From a beta proteobacterium AAP99 (GTDB lineage: Bacteria; Pseudomonadota; Gammaproteobacteria; Burkholderiales; Burkholderiaceae_C), in the NCBI GenBank assembly GCA_001295775.1, contig LJIA01000007.1:1-64000 (forward strand): DNA of 64,000 bases, in the 5' to 3' direction. How positions within the stretch are numbered: position 1 is the stretch's first letter; the number at the start of each line of letters is the position of its first letter. Under the pieces are notes generated by a model. It was not told the DNA's origin. It was given only the letters and a program-made list of their open reading frames with translations, and did not search any database. Positions 33,872 through 42,387 of the stretch are shown one piece after another. The translations under genes were made by a program, and so were the position numbers.

Positions 33872-34585
33872 ATGCTGTTCTGGAGTGCACCCGTCTCTCG
33901 CCGTCTGGCTATGGCCGCCGCATTGTGTGGGTGCATTGCGGCGCCTGCTGCGAAGGCGCAAGTGCCGGAGCTGAGCCATTCGTTCGTGCGTCCGGTGACC
34001 TTCGTGCCGCCGGAGCTGCCCGCTGACTTCGGCAAGCAGATGGCGGGCACGGTGTTCACGCTCAGCCTGGTGGTGGACCCGTTCGGCCGGGTGGAGCGCA
34101 TCGAGACACTGGAGCCGGCCAATCCTTTACTGCGCAAGGCAATCGACGAGGTGGCGCGCTACTGGATGTTTCATCCGCAGGTGGATCGCGCGCGCTGTGA
34201 GACGGAACCTGGCGCGGGCAGGATCCAGCTCGAATTCGCGGCCGGCGAGTCGCGGCCCCGCATGTGGATGAGCATGCGGGCAGATCGCCCCGCTGCGGGC
34301 GAAGCGATGAAGCTCGTCGGACGCCCGCCGGTGCCGGAGTATCCGCGTTCGGCTTTGCAGGGCGGAGTGGCTGCGCAGGCCTATGCCACTGCGTTCAAGC
34401 AGGCGGATGGATCGATCACGGACATCAAAGTGCGTGCACTTGTCTCGCGCAATGCGCCCCCCGGGCGCGACTGGGGGTTTGAGCGGTCTGTCCGCACTGC
34501 GATGGCGCAGTACCGATTCGAGCCGGACCCAGGCGTGCAGCCGATCTGCTTCATCGTGCCGTTTGCGTTTCGAATCGATCGCTGA
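33872..34585 (+). CDS. Secreted protein with two TonB C-terminal-like modules
   Basis: The 237-aa product has a signal peptide (MAAALCGCIAAPAAKA, cleavage near AKA-QVP) and no other membrane helix. Residues about 45-125 and 145-237 each resemble the TonB C-terminal fold: the second has PEYPRSALQGGVAAQAYATA, DGSITDIKVRALVS and YRFEPDP, the usual YPxxA...DGxVxxxxV...fxP pattern. Unlike TonB it lacks the inner-membrane anchor and proline-rich spacer, so energy transduction is doubtful; a periplasmic adaptor role is a guess. GGAGGGA precedes the ATG. The 119-nt gap upstream includes a weak match (33811-33820) to the dispersed repeat core. Confidence 0.65.
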   Translation: MLFWSAPVSRRLAMAAALCGCIAAPAAKAQVPELSHSFVRPVTFVPPELPADFGKQMAGTVFTLSLVVDPFGRVERIETLEPANPLLRKAIDEVARYWMFHPQVDRARCETEPGAGRIQLEFAAGESRPRMWMSMRADRPAAGEAMKLVGRPPVPEYPRSALQGGVAAQAYATAFKQADGSITDIKVRALVSRNAPPGRDWGFERSVRTAMAQYRFEPDPGVQPICFIVPFAFRIDR

Positions 34586-34653
34586 TCGGAGTCAAAAAAC
34601 ATCATTTTCGGATGCGTTTTGGCAGGATTCGAAATCGGCTAAAACGAAATGCT

Positions 34654-34668
34654 GACATCCGGAAAGCC
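34654..34668 (-). repeat. Dispersed CTTTCCG repeat core, 34.6-kb copy
   Basis: Minus-strand GGCTTTCCGGATGTC. The flanks (CCGAAATC... and ...TTTCGTTTTAG) resemble those of the copies at 47.9 and 58.6 kb. It lies between two converging genes. Confidence 0.5.
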
Positions 34669-34708
34669 GTGTTCATGCTCTGGCTTTTAGATTGATTTCG
34701 GACGGGTT

Positions 34709-35191
34709 TCATCCACCCCCGATGTAACTCTGCTGCCGCCAGGCCTCAAACACCGCCACCGCCACGCTGTTGGACAGGTTCAGGCTGCGCTGTCCCGGCC
34801 GCATCGGCAGGCGCACGCGTTGCGCCACCGGAAAGGATTCGCGCAGCTCCACCGGCAGCCCCGCGGTTTCGGAGCCGAAGACGAGCCAGTCGCCCGGCGT
34901 AAACGTCACCTCGCCAAACGGGCGCGAACCCTTGGTGGTGAAGGCGAACAGCCGCTCCGCCGCCGGCTGGGCCGTGGCCAGAAACGTCGGCCAGTCGGCA
35001 TAGGTCTTCACCTCCGCGTAATCGTGATAGTCCAGCCCGGCGCGGCGCATGTAGCGGTCGTCCATGCTGAAGCCAAGCGGCTCGATCAGGTGCAGCGCGC
35101 AGCCGGTATTGGCGCACAGGCGGATGACATTGCCGGTGTTGGGCGGGATTTCCGGATGGACGAGGACGACGTTGAGCAGGGGCGGCTTCAT
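34709..35191 (-). CDS. trmL: tRNA (cytidine(34)-2'-O)-methyltransferase TrmL
   Basis: A SPOUT-class enzyme that methylates the wobble base of leucine tRNAs. The 160-aa product has NVVLVHPEIPPNTGNVIRLC at the N-terminus and the knotted C-terminal SAM site VFGSETAGLP and RSLNLSNSVAVAVFEAWRQ. Length is close to E. coli TrmL (157 aa). I start at the ATG at 35191 because the family begins at this point; the open frame upstream is low-complexity. No ribosome site is obvious. Confidence 0.92.
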   Translation of the reverse strand: MKPPLLNVVLVHPEIPPNTGNVIRLCANTGCALHLIEPLGFSMDDRYMRRAGLDYHDYAEVKTYADWPTFLATAQPAAERLFAFTTKGSRPFGEVTFTPGDWLVFGSETAGLPVELRESFPVAQRVRLPMRPGQRSLNLSNSVAVAVFEAWRQQSYIGGG

Positions 35192-35353
35192 GCGGGCGGC
35201 GGGCACCGGCGGGTGGGTGTCGGCGCGGCGCGCATTGTCGAGCAAGCTGCCGGTCAGGGCGTTGGGCGTTGGGCGTTCGGCTGCGCCGGCGTGGCGTGGC
35301 GCGGTGCTGCGTGACATGCCGGGGCGGGGTCGGCGCGCCCGGGCCGGCTGCGT

Positions 35354-36220
35354 TCAAGGCGTACGTGCGAGTGCCAGCGCCGTCACGCTGGCCGCACCTG
35401 CTTTGCGCAGCACGCGGGCGGCTTCGAAGAGGGTCGCGCCGGTGGTCATCACGTCATCCACCAGCAGCAGATGCAGGTCGGCCACGTCGCGCTGCACGGC
35501 GAAGGCGCCGCGCACGTTGCGCTCGCGCTCGGTGTGCGGCAGCGCCATCTGGCTGGCGGTGTCGCGCGTGCGTACGAGGGTCTGCCAGCAGGCCGGGCCC
35601 AGCGCGGGCGGCAGGCGCCGCACCAGTTCCCAGCTCTGGTTGTAGCCACGGCTGCGCTCCCGGCTGGGTGACAGCGGGATGGGCAGGATGCGGTCAAAGC
35701 GCGGTTGCGCAGCGCAGGACGAAGCATCGGGCGCAGCCTCGCCCGATGGCAGCGCGCCTGCGAGCAGCACGGCCAGAGGCGCCGCGAGCGCCGTGCGCTG
35801 ATTGAACTTGAGCGCCTGCACCAGCCGGTCACCAGGCGCGGCGTAGTCAAACGCGGCATAGCTGGCGGCCACCGGCGACGGCTCGCTCAGGCAGCGGCCG
35901 CAGCGCGTGGCGGCGGGCTGCGGCGGGGTTTGTGGAGGCGGTTGTGAAGCGTCCCGCGGGGCCGCCGCGGGCGTGTCGGTATTGGTGGCCTGCAAGGCGT
36001 CCGGCTTGGCCGCTGCGGCGAGCGCGGCGGTGAGGGGCAGGGCGCAGCCCACGCAGCGCAGCTGCGGCCGGTTCAAACGGTGCTCGCAGTCCGCGCAGAC
36101 CCAGCCCACGCAAGGCGTCGCGCAGCCGGGGCAGCGGTGGCCGGAGAGAAACGCCGTCAGCCGGGCGAACGCGCCGGCATGCGATGTGGCGCGGGCGGGG
36201 GTGGACGCAGCCGGGTTCAT
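35354..36220 (-). CDS. comF: ComF-family phosphoribosyltransferase-like protein
   Basis: ComF/GntX-type proteins are linked to DNA uptake and use of external DNA. The 288-aa product has an N-terminal zinc region with CPGC, CADC, CVGC and later CGRC, then a type-I phosphoribosyltransferase fold with the PRPP loop LLVDDVMTTGATL near the C-terminus and IPLSPSRERSRGYNQSWEL before it. A Pro/Ala-rich insert (about 85-125) separates two zinc cysteine groups. I start at the ATG at 36220; an upstream extension to 36361 is unlikely. Convergence is absent: trmL follows on the same strand after 162 nt. Confidence 0.85.
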   Translation of the reverse strand: MNPAASTPARATSHAGAFARLTAFLSGHRCPGCATPCVGWVCADCEHRLNRPQLRCVGCALPLTAALAAAAKPDALQATNTDTPAAAPRDASQPPPQTPPQPAATRCGRCLSEPSPVAASYAAFDYAAPGDRLVQALKFNQRTALAAPLAVLLAGALPSGEAAPDASSCAAQPRFDRILPIPLSPSRERSRGYNQSWELVRRLPPALGPACWQTLVRTRDTASQMALPHTERERNVRGAFAVQRDVADLHLLLVDDVMTTGATLFEAARVLRKAGAASVTALALARTP

Positions 36221-36603
36221 GCGATCGCGGTTGGGTTGCACGGGCAGGGAGTGTTGCGGCGAAAGCTGCGCGCGCCAATCGCCGGTGTGCGTGGTGCCGG
36301 GCATTGGTGCCGGGCCGAGCATTGTTGCAAGTGCCGGCAGCGGCGTGCAGACCGCCGCCACGCGGCACGCGGACGCGGCGGGATGCGTGATGAGGCATGT
36401 GCAGAAGAGGCTCTGGTCAGCGGAAAACGCGCTAGTGAGCGCATGCTCGCAACTGTGGCGAATACACTTTCACGCGTCTGCTGCATGGCAGTTCGCGCCA
36501 CTGGCGAGTCTGCCGCCTGCGGGTTCGAGCCGCGACATTTGCGGCCCCGGGGGTCCGCGGCGGCAGCGTCGGCGATGCCCGTGCCGCACCCGGCGCCGCC
36601 ATC
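36221..36603. other. Divergent intergenic region without recognised feature
   Basis: These 383 bp separate comF (minus) from the methyltransferase gene (plus). I see no terminator, clear promoter pair, RNA gene or copy of the dispersed repeat. Both gene starts are uncertain, so part of it may be coding. Confidence 0.5.
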
Positions 36604-37650
36604 TTGCCTAACCCAGTCCAGACCGCAGTGACCGCCCGCCCCGTGCCTGACAGCCCGCTTTCCAGCCCGACCGCCAGCCCGCATTCCATCCTGCCCGCAG
36701 ACCCGAACGCGGCGCCGGAGGCGCGCCACCTGCCGCTGGATTCGAATGCGGTGCAGCGGCAGTTCGCCCGGCAGGCGCGCCGCACGGGCGCGAGCCGCCC
36801 CTGGCTGTATGGCGAAGTCGCCAAGCGCATGCAGGAGCGGCTGGACTACATCCGCCTGGCGCCCGCAGCGCTGGTGGACGCCGGCTGTGGCGCCGGGGAG
36901 GATCTGGCGGCGCTGGCCGAGCGCTATGCCGACTGCAGGCAACTGACCGGTCTGGACATTGCGCCCGACCGTGCCGCCCAGGCCCGCGCCCGCCTTCAGC
37001 CCGGCGGTCTGCGCGGCCTGCTGGGCAAGCTGCGCGCAAGTCGGGACATACACATCCAGACGGCCGATTTTTCGCAGGCCGCGCTGCCCGCGGGCAGCCA
37101 GCAACTGGTCTGGAGCAACTGCGCCTTGCACTGGAGCGGCGCACCGGACGCCACGCTCAAGCAGTGGTCGCAATGGCTTGCGCCCGAGGGGCTGCTGATG
37201 TTCAGCGTCTTCGGGCCGGACACCTTCAAGCAGGTGCGCCAGGCCGCGCGCGAGGCCGGGCTGGGGGCGATGACCCTGGAGTTTGTCGATCTTCACGATT
37301 ACGGCGACATGCTCGTAGCCGCCGGCATGGCCACGCCCGTGATGGACGCCGAAGTGCTGACGCTGAGCTATTCCTCGCCCGAGGCGCTGCTGGGGGAGCT
37401 GCGCACCCTGGGCGGCAATGCGCACAGCCGCCGCGCCGGGGCGCTGATCTCGCGCAGCCGCTGGCAGCGGTTTCTGGATGCGCTGGCTGCGCAGCATGAT
37501 CCTGCGCTGGGCGGCATTCCGCTCACGGTGGAGGTGGTTTACGGCCACGCCTTCAAGCCGCAGCCCCGTCCGGCGCGCGGCCCGGCGGGTGTGAGCACGG
37601 TGCCGCTGGACCAGCTCACGGCCTCGCTCAAGCGCAAGCCCCAGGACTGA
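36604..37650 (+). CDS. BioC-like malonyl-ACP O-methyltransferase
   Basis: BioC methylates malonyl-ACP to start pimeloyl chain synthesis for biotin. The 348-aa frame contains NAVQRQFARQARR and ALVDAGCGAGEDLAALAERY (SAM loop), WSNCALHW, LLMFSVFGPDTFKQVRQAAR and FVDLHDYGDMLVAAGMATPV, the typical BioC series. The start is uncertain: TTG at 36604, GTG at 36628 or GTG at 36643 are all in frame with no clear ribosome site; about 45 N-terminal residues are low-complexity. No other bio genes are adjacent, so a related methyltransferase role remains possible. Confidence 0.75.
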   Translation: MPNPVQTAVTARPVPDSPLSSPTASPHSILPADPNAAPEARHLPLDSNAVQRQFARQARRTGASRPWLYGEVAKRMQERLDYIRLAPAALVDAGCGAGEDLAALAERYADCRQLTGLDIAPDRAAQARARLQPGGLRGLLGKLRASRDIHIQTADFSQAALPAGSQQLVWSNCALHWSGAPDATLKQWSQWLAPEGLLMFSVFGPDTFKQVRQAAREAGLGAMTLEFVDLHDYGDMLVAAGMATPVMDAEVLTLSYSSPEALLGELRTLGGNAHSRRAGALISRSRWQRFLDALAAQHDPALGGIPLTVEVVYGHAFKPQPRPARGPAGVSTVPLDQLTASLKRKPQD

Positions 37651-37749
37651 TTGCTTGCAGCCCGCATGCGGCAGGCTGCCGCAGAAGCGCCGCAGAATCG
37701 TTGCCGAAACACCATCCGAGGCGGAACTGACCGGCACGCCCAAGGGTGC

Positions 37750-37793
37750 GACGACTCGCCCCCGGTGAGTCGTCACGCGGGCCTGCCTATAAT
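37750..37793 (+). promoter_or_regulatory. Promoter with inverted repeat ahead of the cox operon
   Basis: A perfect TATAAT (37788-37793) is preceded by the inverted repeat GACGACTC (37750-37757) and GAGTCGTC (37767-37774). The repeat covers the -35 position, which has no good hexamer, so an activator or repressor probably binds there. DUF2244 and coxB follow 128 and 712 nt downstream. Confidence 0.5.
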
Positions 37794-37920
37794 TTCGGGT
37801 TGTTGCATTCGGCCGATGGTTTGAGCCAAGTCAGCAATTGCGGCCTCGGGTTTGCCCGAACGCAAGGGCGTTTGATCTGGCGCAGACGGTCGGCCACGTG
37901 GATTCAGGCGGATCGCGGAG

Positions 37921-38448
37921 ATGGCGCAGACAGTCGAGATGCCACCCCGGGTGTCGGACCCGCAGGACAGCGCGCAGGCGCCGGTCGGCCGGGTGAGTCG
38001 CTGGGAGCTTCGGCGCAATGTCTCGATGTCGCCGCGGGCACTGGCTGCCGTGCTGGGCTCGATGGTGCTGCTGTCGCTGGTGATCGCGGTCTGGTTCTGG
38101 ATTGCCGGTGCGCCGTTTGTATTGCTGTTTGCCGGCATCGAGCTGCTGGCGGTGGGTACGGCCTTCGTGGTCTACAGCCGCCATGCGCTGGATGGCGAGA
38201 CGGTCAGCCTGGAGGGCGACGAGATCGTCGTGCAGGTGCGCCGCTCCCGCAGCGTGACCGAGCGCCGCTTCAAGCGGCTCTGGGTGCGCGTGCAGGAAGA
38301 CCGCGTGCAGGATGCGGGGCTGGTGCCCCGATACCGGGTGCAGCTGGGGCTGCATGCGGACTGGGTAGAGGTAGGCCGCTATTTGTCCGAGCCGCGCAAG
38401 GCGCAATTTGCGTACGAGCTGCGATCGGCGCTGGCGGCAACGAGGTAG
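37921..38448 (+). CDS. DUF2244-family membrane protein
   Basis: The 175-aa product has a charged N-terminus (VSRWELRRNVSMSPRALAAV), two adjacent membrane helices at about 42-82 (LGSMVLLSLVIAVWFWIAG, LLFAGIELLAVGTAFVVYS), and a soluble C-terminal half with SLEGDEIVVQVRRSRSVTER and DWVEVGRYLSEPRK. This is the DUF2244 pattern, a family regularly placed upstream of coxB in alpha- and beta-proteobacteria. Function is not established; placement suggests a role in oxidase biogenesis. Confidence 0.85.
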   Translation: MAQTVEMPPRVSDPQDSAQAPVGRVSRWELRRNVSMSPRALAAVLGSMVLLSLVIAVWFWIAGAPFVLLFAGIELLAVGTAFVVYSRHALDGETVSLEGDEIVVQVRRSRSVTERRFKRLWVRVQEDRVQDAGLVPRYRVQLGLHADWVEVGRYLSEPRKAQFAYELRSALAATR

Positions 38449-38504
38449 AAGCTGGTTCAGGCCAGCTGCAGTGCGATAGAAGATCCAACCACCTTGGGGA
38501 TGGC

Positions 38505-39707
38505 ATGAAATCAGTGAAGGGTGTGTCAGTGAAGGGTGCGTTCCACGGCGCCGGCGAAGCGCTGCGCCTGGGCATGCTGCGCGCGGCCGTGGCCGGCGTG
38601 CTCGGCGCGGCCAGTCTGGGCGCGATGGCCAGTGGCGTGAACGACAGCGTGGGTGGCCCCAAGGTCAACCAGCTCAATCTGCACGAGCCTGTGACCAAGG
38701 TGGCCGAGGAGATCTTCCACCTGCACACCATGATGCTGGTGATCTGCCTGCTGATCTTCTGTGCCGTGTTCGGCGTGATGTTCTATTCCATCTACGCGCA
38801 CCGCAAGTCCAAGGGCCACAAGGCCGAGACCTGGCATGAAAGCACCAAGGCAGAGATCGCCTGGACCGTGGTGCCTTTCCTGATCGTGATCGGCATGGCG
38901 CTGCCCGCCACCGGCACCGTGGTCAAGATGAAGGACACCTCTAATGCCGACATCACCATCAAGGTCACCGGCTATCAGTGGAAGTGGGGTTACGACTACC
39001 TCAAGGGCGAAGGCCAGGGAATCAGCTTCCTGTCCACGCTGTCCACGCCGCGTGCGCAGGTCGATGGCCGCGCCCCCCAGGGCGACAACTACCTGATCGA
39101 GGTCGACAACGAGATGGTCGTCCCGGTCGGCAAGAAGATCCGCATGGTGACCACCGCCAATGACGTGATCCATGCCTGGATGGTGCCCAGCTTCGGCGTG
39201 AAGCAGGATGCGATCCCCGGTTTCGTGCGCGACACCTGGTTCAAGGCCGAGAAGGTCGGTGTGTATCGCGGCCAGTGCGCCGAGCTCTGCGGCAAGGACC
39301 ACGCCTTCATGCCCATCGTCGTGCGCGTCGTGACCGATCAGGAATACGCCACCTGGGTGGACAAGAAGAAGAAGGAAATGGCCGCCAACGCGGACGACCC
39401 CACCAAGACCTACACCCAGGCCGAACTCATGGCCCGTGGCGAGAAGGTCTACACCGCCAACTGCGTAGCCTGCCACCAGGCCACCGGCATGGGCGTGCCC
39501 GGCGCCTTCCCCAAGCTGGCAGGCAGCGCGGTCGTCGGCAACAAGCCCGACCAGATCCAGATTCTGCTCAACGGCAAGGGCGCCATGCCCAAGTGGACCC
39601 AGCTCAATGACGTCGAGCTGGCCGCCGTCGCCACGTATACCAAGAACAGCTGGGGCAACAGCTTCGGCATTGCGCAGCCCGCCGACTTCACGGCCGCCCG
39701 CAAGTAA
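38505..39707 (+). CDS. coxB: Cytochrome c oxidase subunit II with cytochrome c domain
   Basis: Subunit II carries the CuA centre that takes electrons from cytochrome c. The 400-aa precursor has a signal sequence (about 1-43), two membrane helices (about 72-96 and 117-137), the cupredoxin domain with CuA ligands in GQCAELCGKDHAFM (C258, C262, H266), and a fused C-terminal cytochrome c domain with CVACH (C320, C323, H324), as in caa3-type oxidases. I start at the ATG at 38505 after GGGGATGG; the same frame is open far upstream but that part overlaps DUF2244. coxA follows 30 nt later. Confidence 0.96.
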   Translation: MKSVKGVSVKGAFHGAGEALRLGMLRAAVAGVLGAASLGAMASGVNDSVGGPKVNQLNLHEPVTKVAEEIFHLHTMMLVICLLIFCAVFGVMFYSIYAHRKSKGHKAETWHESTKAEIAWTVVPFLIVIGMALPATGTVVKMKDTSNADITIKVTGYQWKWGYDYLKGEGQGISFLSTLSTPRAQVDGRAPQGDNYLIEVDNEMVVPVGKKIRMVTTANDVIHAWMVPSFGVKQDAIPGFVRDTWFKAEKVGVYRGQCAELCGKDHAFMPIVVRVVTDQEYATWVDKKKKEMAANADDPTKTYTQAELMARGEKVYTANCVACHQATGMGVPGAFPKLAGSAVVGNKPDQIQILLNGKGAMPKWTQLNDVELAAVATYTKNSWGNSFGIAQPADFTAARK

Positions 39708-39737
39708 CCCCGCGCCAGAGACCTTCAGGAGTCATTC

Positions 39738-41327
39738 ATGAGTGCCGTCATCGACCACCCCTCGCACGATCACGCTCACGACACCCCGCACGGTTGGCGC
39801 CGCTGGCTGTTCGCCACCAACCACAAGGACATCGGCACGATGTACCTGATCTTCTCCTTCGTCATGCTGATCGAAGGCGGGATCCTGGCGCTGATGCTGC
39901 GTGCCGAACTGTTCCAGCCGGGTCTGCAGCTGTTCGCGCCCGAGTTCTTCAACCAGCTCACGACCATGCACGGTCTGATCATGGTGTTCGGCGCGATCAT
40001 GCCGGCCTTCGTGGGCTTTGCGAACTGGCTGATCCCGATGCAGATCGGCGCCAGCGACATGGCGTTTGCGCGCATGAACAACTTCAGCTTCTGGCTGCTG
40101 CCGCCGGCCGCCATCATGCTGACGCTGTCCTTCTTCGTGCCCGGTGGTGCCACCGCAGCCGGCTGGACGCTCTACGCACCGCTGTCGATCCAGATGGGCC
40201 CGGGCATGGACCTGGCCATCTTCGCCATGCACATCATGGGCGCCAGTTCGATCATGGGCTCGATCAACATCATCGTGACCATCCTCAACATGCGCGCCCC
40301 CGGCATGACGCTGATGAAGATGCCGATGTTCTCCTGGACCTGGCTGATCACCGCCTACCTGCTGATCGCCGTGATGCCCGTGCTGGCCGGCGCCATCACC
40401 ATGGTGCTGACCGACCGCCACTTCGGCACGAGCTTCTTCAACGCCGCCGGCGGCGGTGACCCGGTCATGTACCAGCACATCTTCTGGTTCTTCGGTCACC
40501 CCGAGGTCTACATCATGATCCTGCCGGCCTTCGGGATCGTGAGCCACATCATCCCGACCTTCGCACGCAAGCCCCTGTTCGGCTACAGCTCGATGGTCTA
40601 TGCCACCAGCTCGATCGCGATCCTGTCCTTCATCGTCTGGGCGCACCACATGTTCACCACCGGCATGCCGGTGACTGGCCAGCTGTTCTTCATGTACGCC
40701 ACGATGCTGATCGCCGTGCCCACGGGCGTGAAGGTGTTCAACTGGCTGGCCACGATGTGGAAGGGCTCTATGAGCTTTGAAGTGCCGATGCTGTTCTCGG
40801 TCGGCTTCATCTTCGTGTTCACGATGGGCGGCTTCACCGGCCTGATCCTCGCCGTGGCTCCGATCGACATCCAGCTGCAGGACACCTACTACGTGGTGGC
40901 GCACTTCCACTACGTGCTGGTTGCCGGCTCGCTGTTCGCCCTGTTTGCCGCCACCTACTACTGGCTGCCCAAGATGACGGGCCGTATGCCCAGCAAGACG
41001 CTCGGCAAGTGGCACTTCTGGTCCTCGATCATCACCTTCAACATCACCTTCTTCCCGATGCACTTCCTGGGTCTGGCCGGCATGCCGCGTCGCTACGCCG
41101 ATTACGCCGCCCAGTTCACGGACTTCCATGCCATCGCCACGATCGGCGCCTTCGGCTTCGGTCTGTCGCAGCTGTTCTTCCTGGCTGTGGTCTGGCGTGC
41201 GGCTTCGGGCAAGGGTGAGCAGGCTTCGGCCAACCCCTGGGCCGAAGGCTATGACCAGGGCCTCGAGTGGCAGCTGCCCTCGCCGGCACCGCATCACAGC
41301 TACGAAACGCCGCCGCTGGTGAAGTGA
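39738..41327 (+). CDS. coxA: Cytochrome c oxidase subunit I
   Basis: Subunit I binds heme a and the heme a3-CuB centre where oxygen is reduced. The 529-aa product has twelve membrane helices, [20 protein letters not shown] at the start, the low-spin heme histidine in [15 protein letters not shown], the His-Tyr cross-link segment [16 protein letters not shown], the HH pair in [12 protein letters not shown], and [10 protein letters not shown]. It follows coxB by 30 nt with AGGAG ahead of its ATG. Confidence 0.97.
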   Translation: MSAVIDHPSHDHAHDTPHGWRRWLFATNHKDIGTMYLIFSFVMLIEGGILALMLRAELFQPGLQLFAPEFFNQLTTMHGLIMVFGAIMPAFVGFANWLIPMQIGASDMAFARMNNFSFWLLPPAAIMLTLSFFVPGGATAAGWTLYAPLSIQMGPGMDLAIFAMHIMGASSIMGSINIIVTILNMRAPGMTLMKMPMFSWTWLITAYLLIAVMPVLAGAITMVLTDRHFGTSFFNAAGGGDPVMYQHIFWFFGHPEVYIMILPAFGIVSHIIPTFARKPLFGYSSMVYATSSIAILSFIVWAHHMFTTGMPVTGQLFFMYATMLIAVPTGVKVFNWLATMWKGSMSFEVPMLFSVGFIFVFTMGGFTGLILAVAPIDIQLQDTYYVVAHFHYVLVAGSLFALFAATYYWLPKMTGRMPSKTLGKWHFWSSIITFNITFFPMHFLGLAGMPRRYADYAAQFTDFHAIATIGAFGFGLSQLFFLAVVWRAASGKGEQASANPWAEGYDQGLEWQLPSPAPHHSYETPPLVK

Positions 41328-41382
41328 TGTGATCGGGCCGCGTGCGAGCGCGGCCCGGCATCAGGAAACGCAGGAACGCACC

Positions 41383-41511
41383 TTGAGTACACCGAACACC
41401 GACCAGCAGCGCAGGAACAAGCGCACGGCCCTGATCATTGGCTCGATCGCGCTGGTCTTCTTCGCGGGCATCATCGTGCGCCGCTGGCTGGTCATCAACG
41501 GGATCATGTGA
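41383..41511 (+). CDS. Small cytochrome oxidase assembly-type membrane protein
   Basis: From the TTG at 41383 (CAGGAA ahead) this gives a 42-aa peptide with a basic N-terminus (QQRRNKRT) and one membrane helix (LIIGSIALVFFAGIIV), ending RRWLVINGIM. Peptides of this kind are annotated as cytochrome oxidase small assembly protein between coxA and cox11 in Burkholderiales. It ends 5 nt before cox11. The function is inferred only from location. Confidence 0.7.
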   Translation: MSTPNTDQQRRNKRTALIIGSIALVFFAGIIVRRWLVINGIM

Positions 41512-41515
41512 TCGC

Positions 41516-42121
41516 ATGAGCGAACCGCAGAGCACACCGCAGGACAACGGCAGCGACAACAAGACGATGGTGCGCAAGCTCATCGTCATCGTCGCGCTGA
41601 TGTTCGCCTTCGGCTGGGCGCTGATCCCGATCTACCGCAAGATCTGCGAAGTCACCGGCATCAACATCCTCGCCTGGGACGCCAAGATGGGCCCGGATGC
41701 GGTGGCGCAGATGAAGAACACGCAGATCGACACCAGCCGCAAGGTGTCGGTGGAGTTCGATGCCAACGTGCAGGGCCCCTGGCGCATGGTGCCCACCAAG
41801 AATGCAATCTCGGTGCACCCGGGCGAACTGATCACAGTGATGTACGAGATTGCCAACCAGCAGCCGCGCGCGGTGTCCGGTCAGGCCATCCCCAGCTATG
41901 CGCCGATGAACTCGGCCCAGCACTTCCACAAGATGGAGTGCTTCTGCTTCTCGCAGCACACGCTGGCGGCCAATGAGGTCAAGCAGTTCCCGGTCACGTT
42001 CGTGGTGGATGCCGATCTGCCGCGCGACGTGGCCAATATCACCCTGTCATTCACCTTCTTCGAGGTGGGCGGCGCAGCCAGTTCCGCGCAGGCGCCGGCT
42101 GCTTCGGACAAGCGGTCCTGA
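41516..42121 (+). CDS. ctaG: Cytochrome c oxidase assembly protein Cox11 (CtaG)
   Basis: Cox11 delivers copper to the CuB site of subunit I. The 201-aa product has one N-terminal membrane helix (LIVIVALMFAFGWALIPIY), the conserved YRKICEVTG, and the copper motif CFCF in HKMECFCFSQH, followed by the typical FVVDADLPRDVANITLSFTF. I chose the ATG at 41516, 5 nt past the small assembly gene. Its length matches the bacterial family. Confidence 0.95.
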   Translation: MSEPQSTPQDNGSDNKTMVRKLIVIVALMFAFGWALIPIYRKICEVTGINILAWDAKMGPDAVAQMKNTQIDTSRKVSVEFDANVQGPWRMVPTKNAISVHPGELITVMYEIANQQPRAVSGQAIPSYAPMNSAQHFHKMECFCFSQHTLAANEVKQFPVTFVVDADLPRDVANITLSFTFFEVGGAASSAQAPAASDKRS

Positions 42122-42134
42122 GGGGTGCGTCTGA

Positions 42135-42350
42135 ATGGATGATCTGGGCCAGCATGTACAGCGCAAGGGTTCCTTTGGGCAGACCCTGTCGGCTGTGCTG
42201 TGGTCCTTCTTCGGGGTTCGCCGCGGTGCGGATCACGAGCGTGACATGAGCAGCCTGAACCCGGTGCACGTGCTTGTGATCGGGGTGCTGGCTGCGGCGG
42301 TGTTTGTGGGAGTGCTGGTCGGCATCGTGCAGATGGTGGTCAGCAAGTAG
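42135..42350 (+). CDS. DUF2970-family small membrane protein
   Basis: A 71-aa protein with an N-terminal soluble half (GSFGQTLSAVLWSFFGVRRG, the DUF2970 core) and one C-terminal membrane helix (VHVLVIGVLAAAVFVGVLVG). The family occurs between cox11 and coxC in beta-proteobacteria, suggesting a subunit or assembly role; this is unproven. It starts 13 nt after cox11. Confidence 0.85.
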   Translation: MDDLGQHVQRKGSFGQTLSAVLWSFFGVRRGADHERDMSSLNPVHVLVIGVLAAAVFVGVLVGIVQMVVSK

Positions 42351-42387
42351 AGCAAGTCTAAGAACGAGTTTTTTGGAGAACCAGAGA

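Noticed and set aside
36217-37776. Large minus-strand open frame opposite the BioC-like gene
   Set aside because: High-GC shadow; its translation is arginine/histidine-rich low-complexity, while the plus strand shows clear methyltransferase motifs.
37746-38504. Long upstream extension of the coxB reading frame
   Set aside because: It overlaps the well-supported DUF2244 gene in another frame, and coxB has a ribosome site and signal sequence at 38505.
39732-41297. Long antisense open frame opposite coxA
   Set aside because: Histidine/glutamate-rich shadow of a highly conserved membrane protein gene; no ribosome site or family features.
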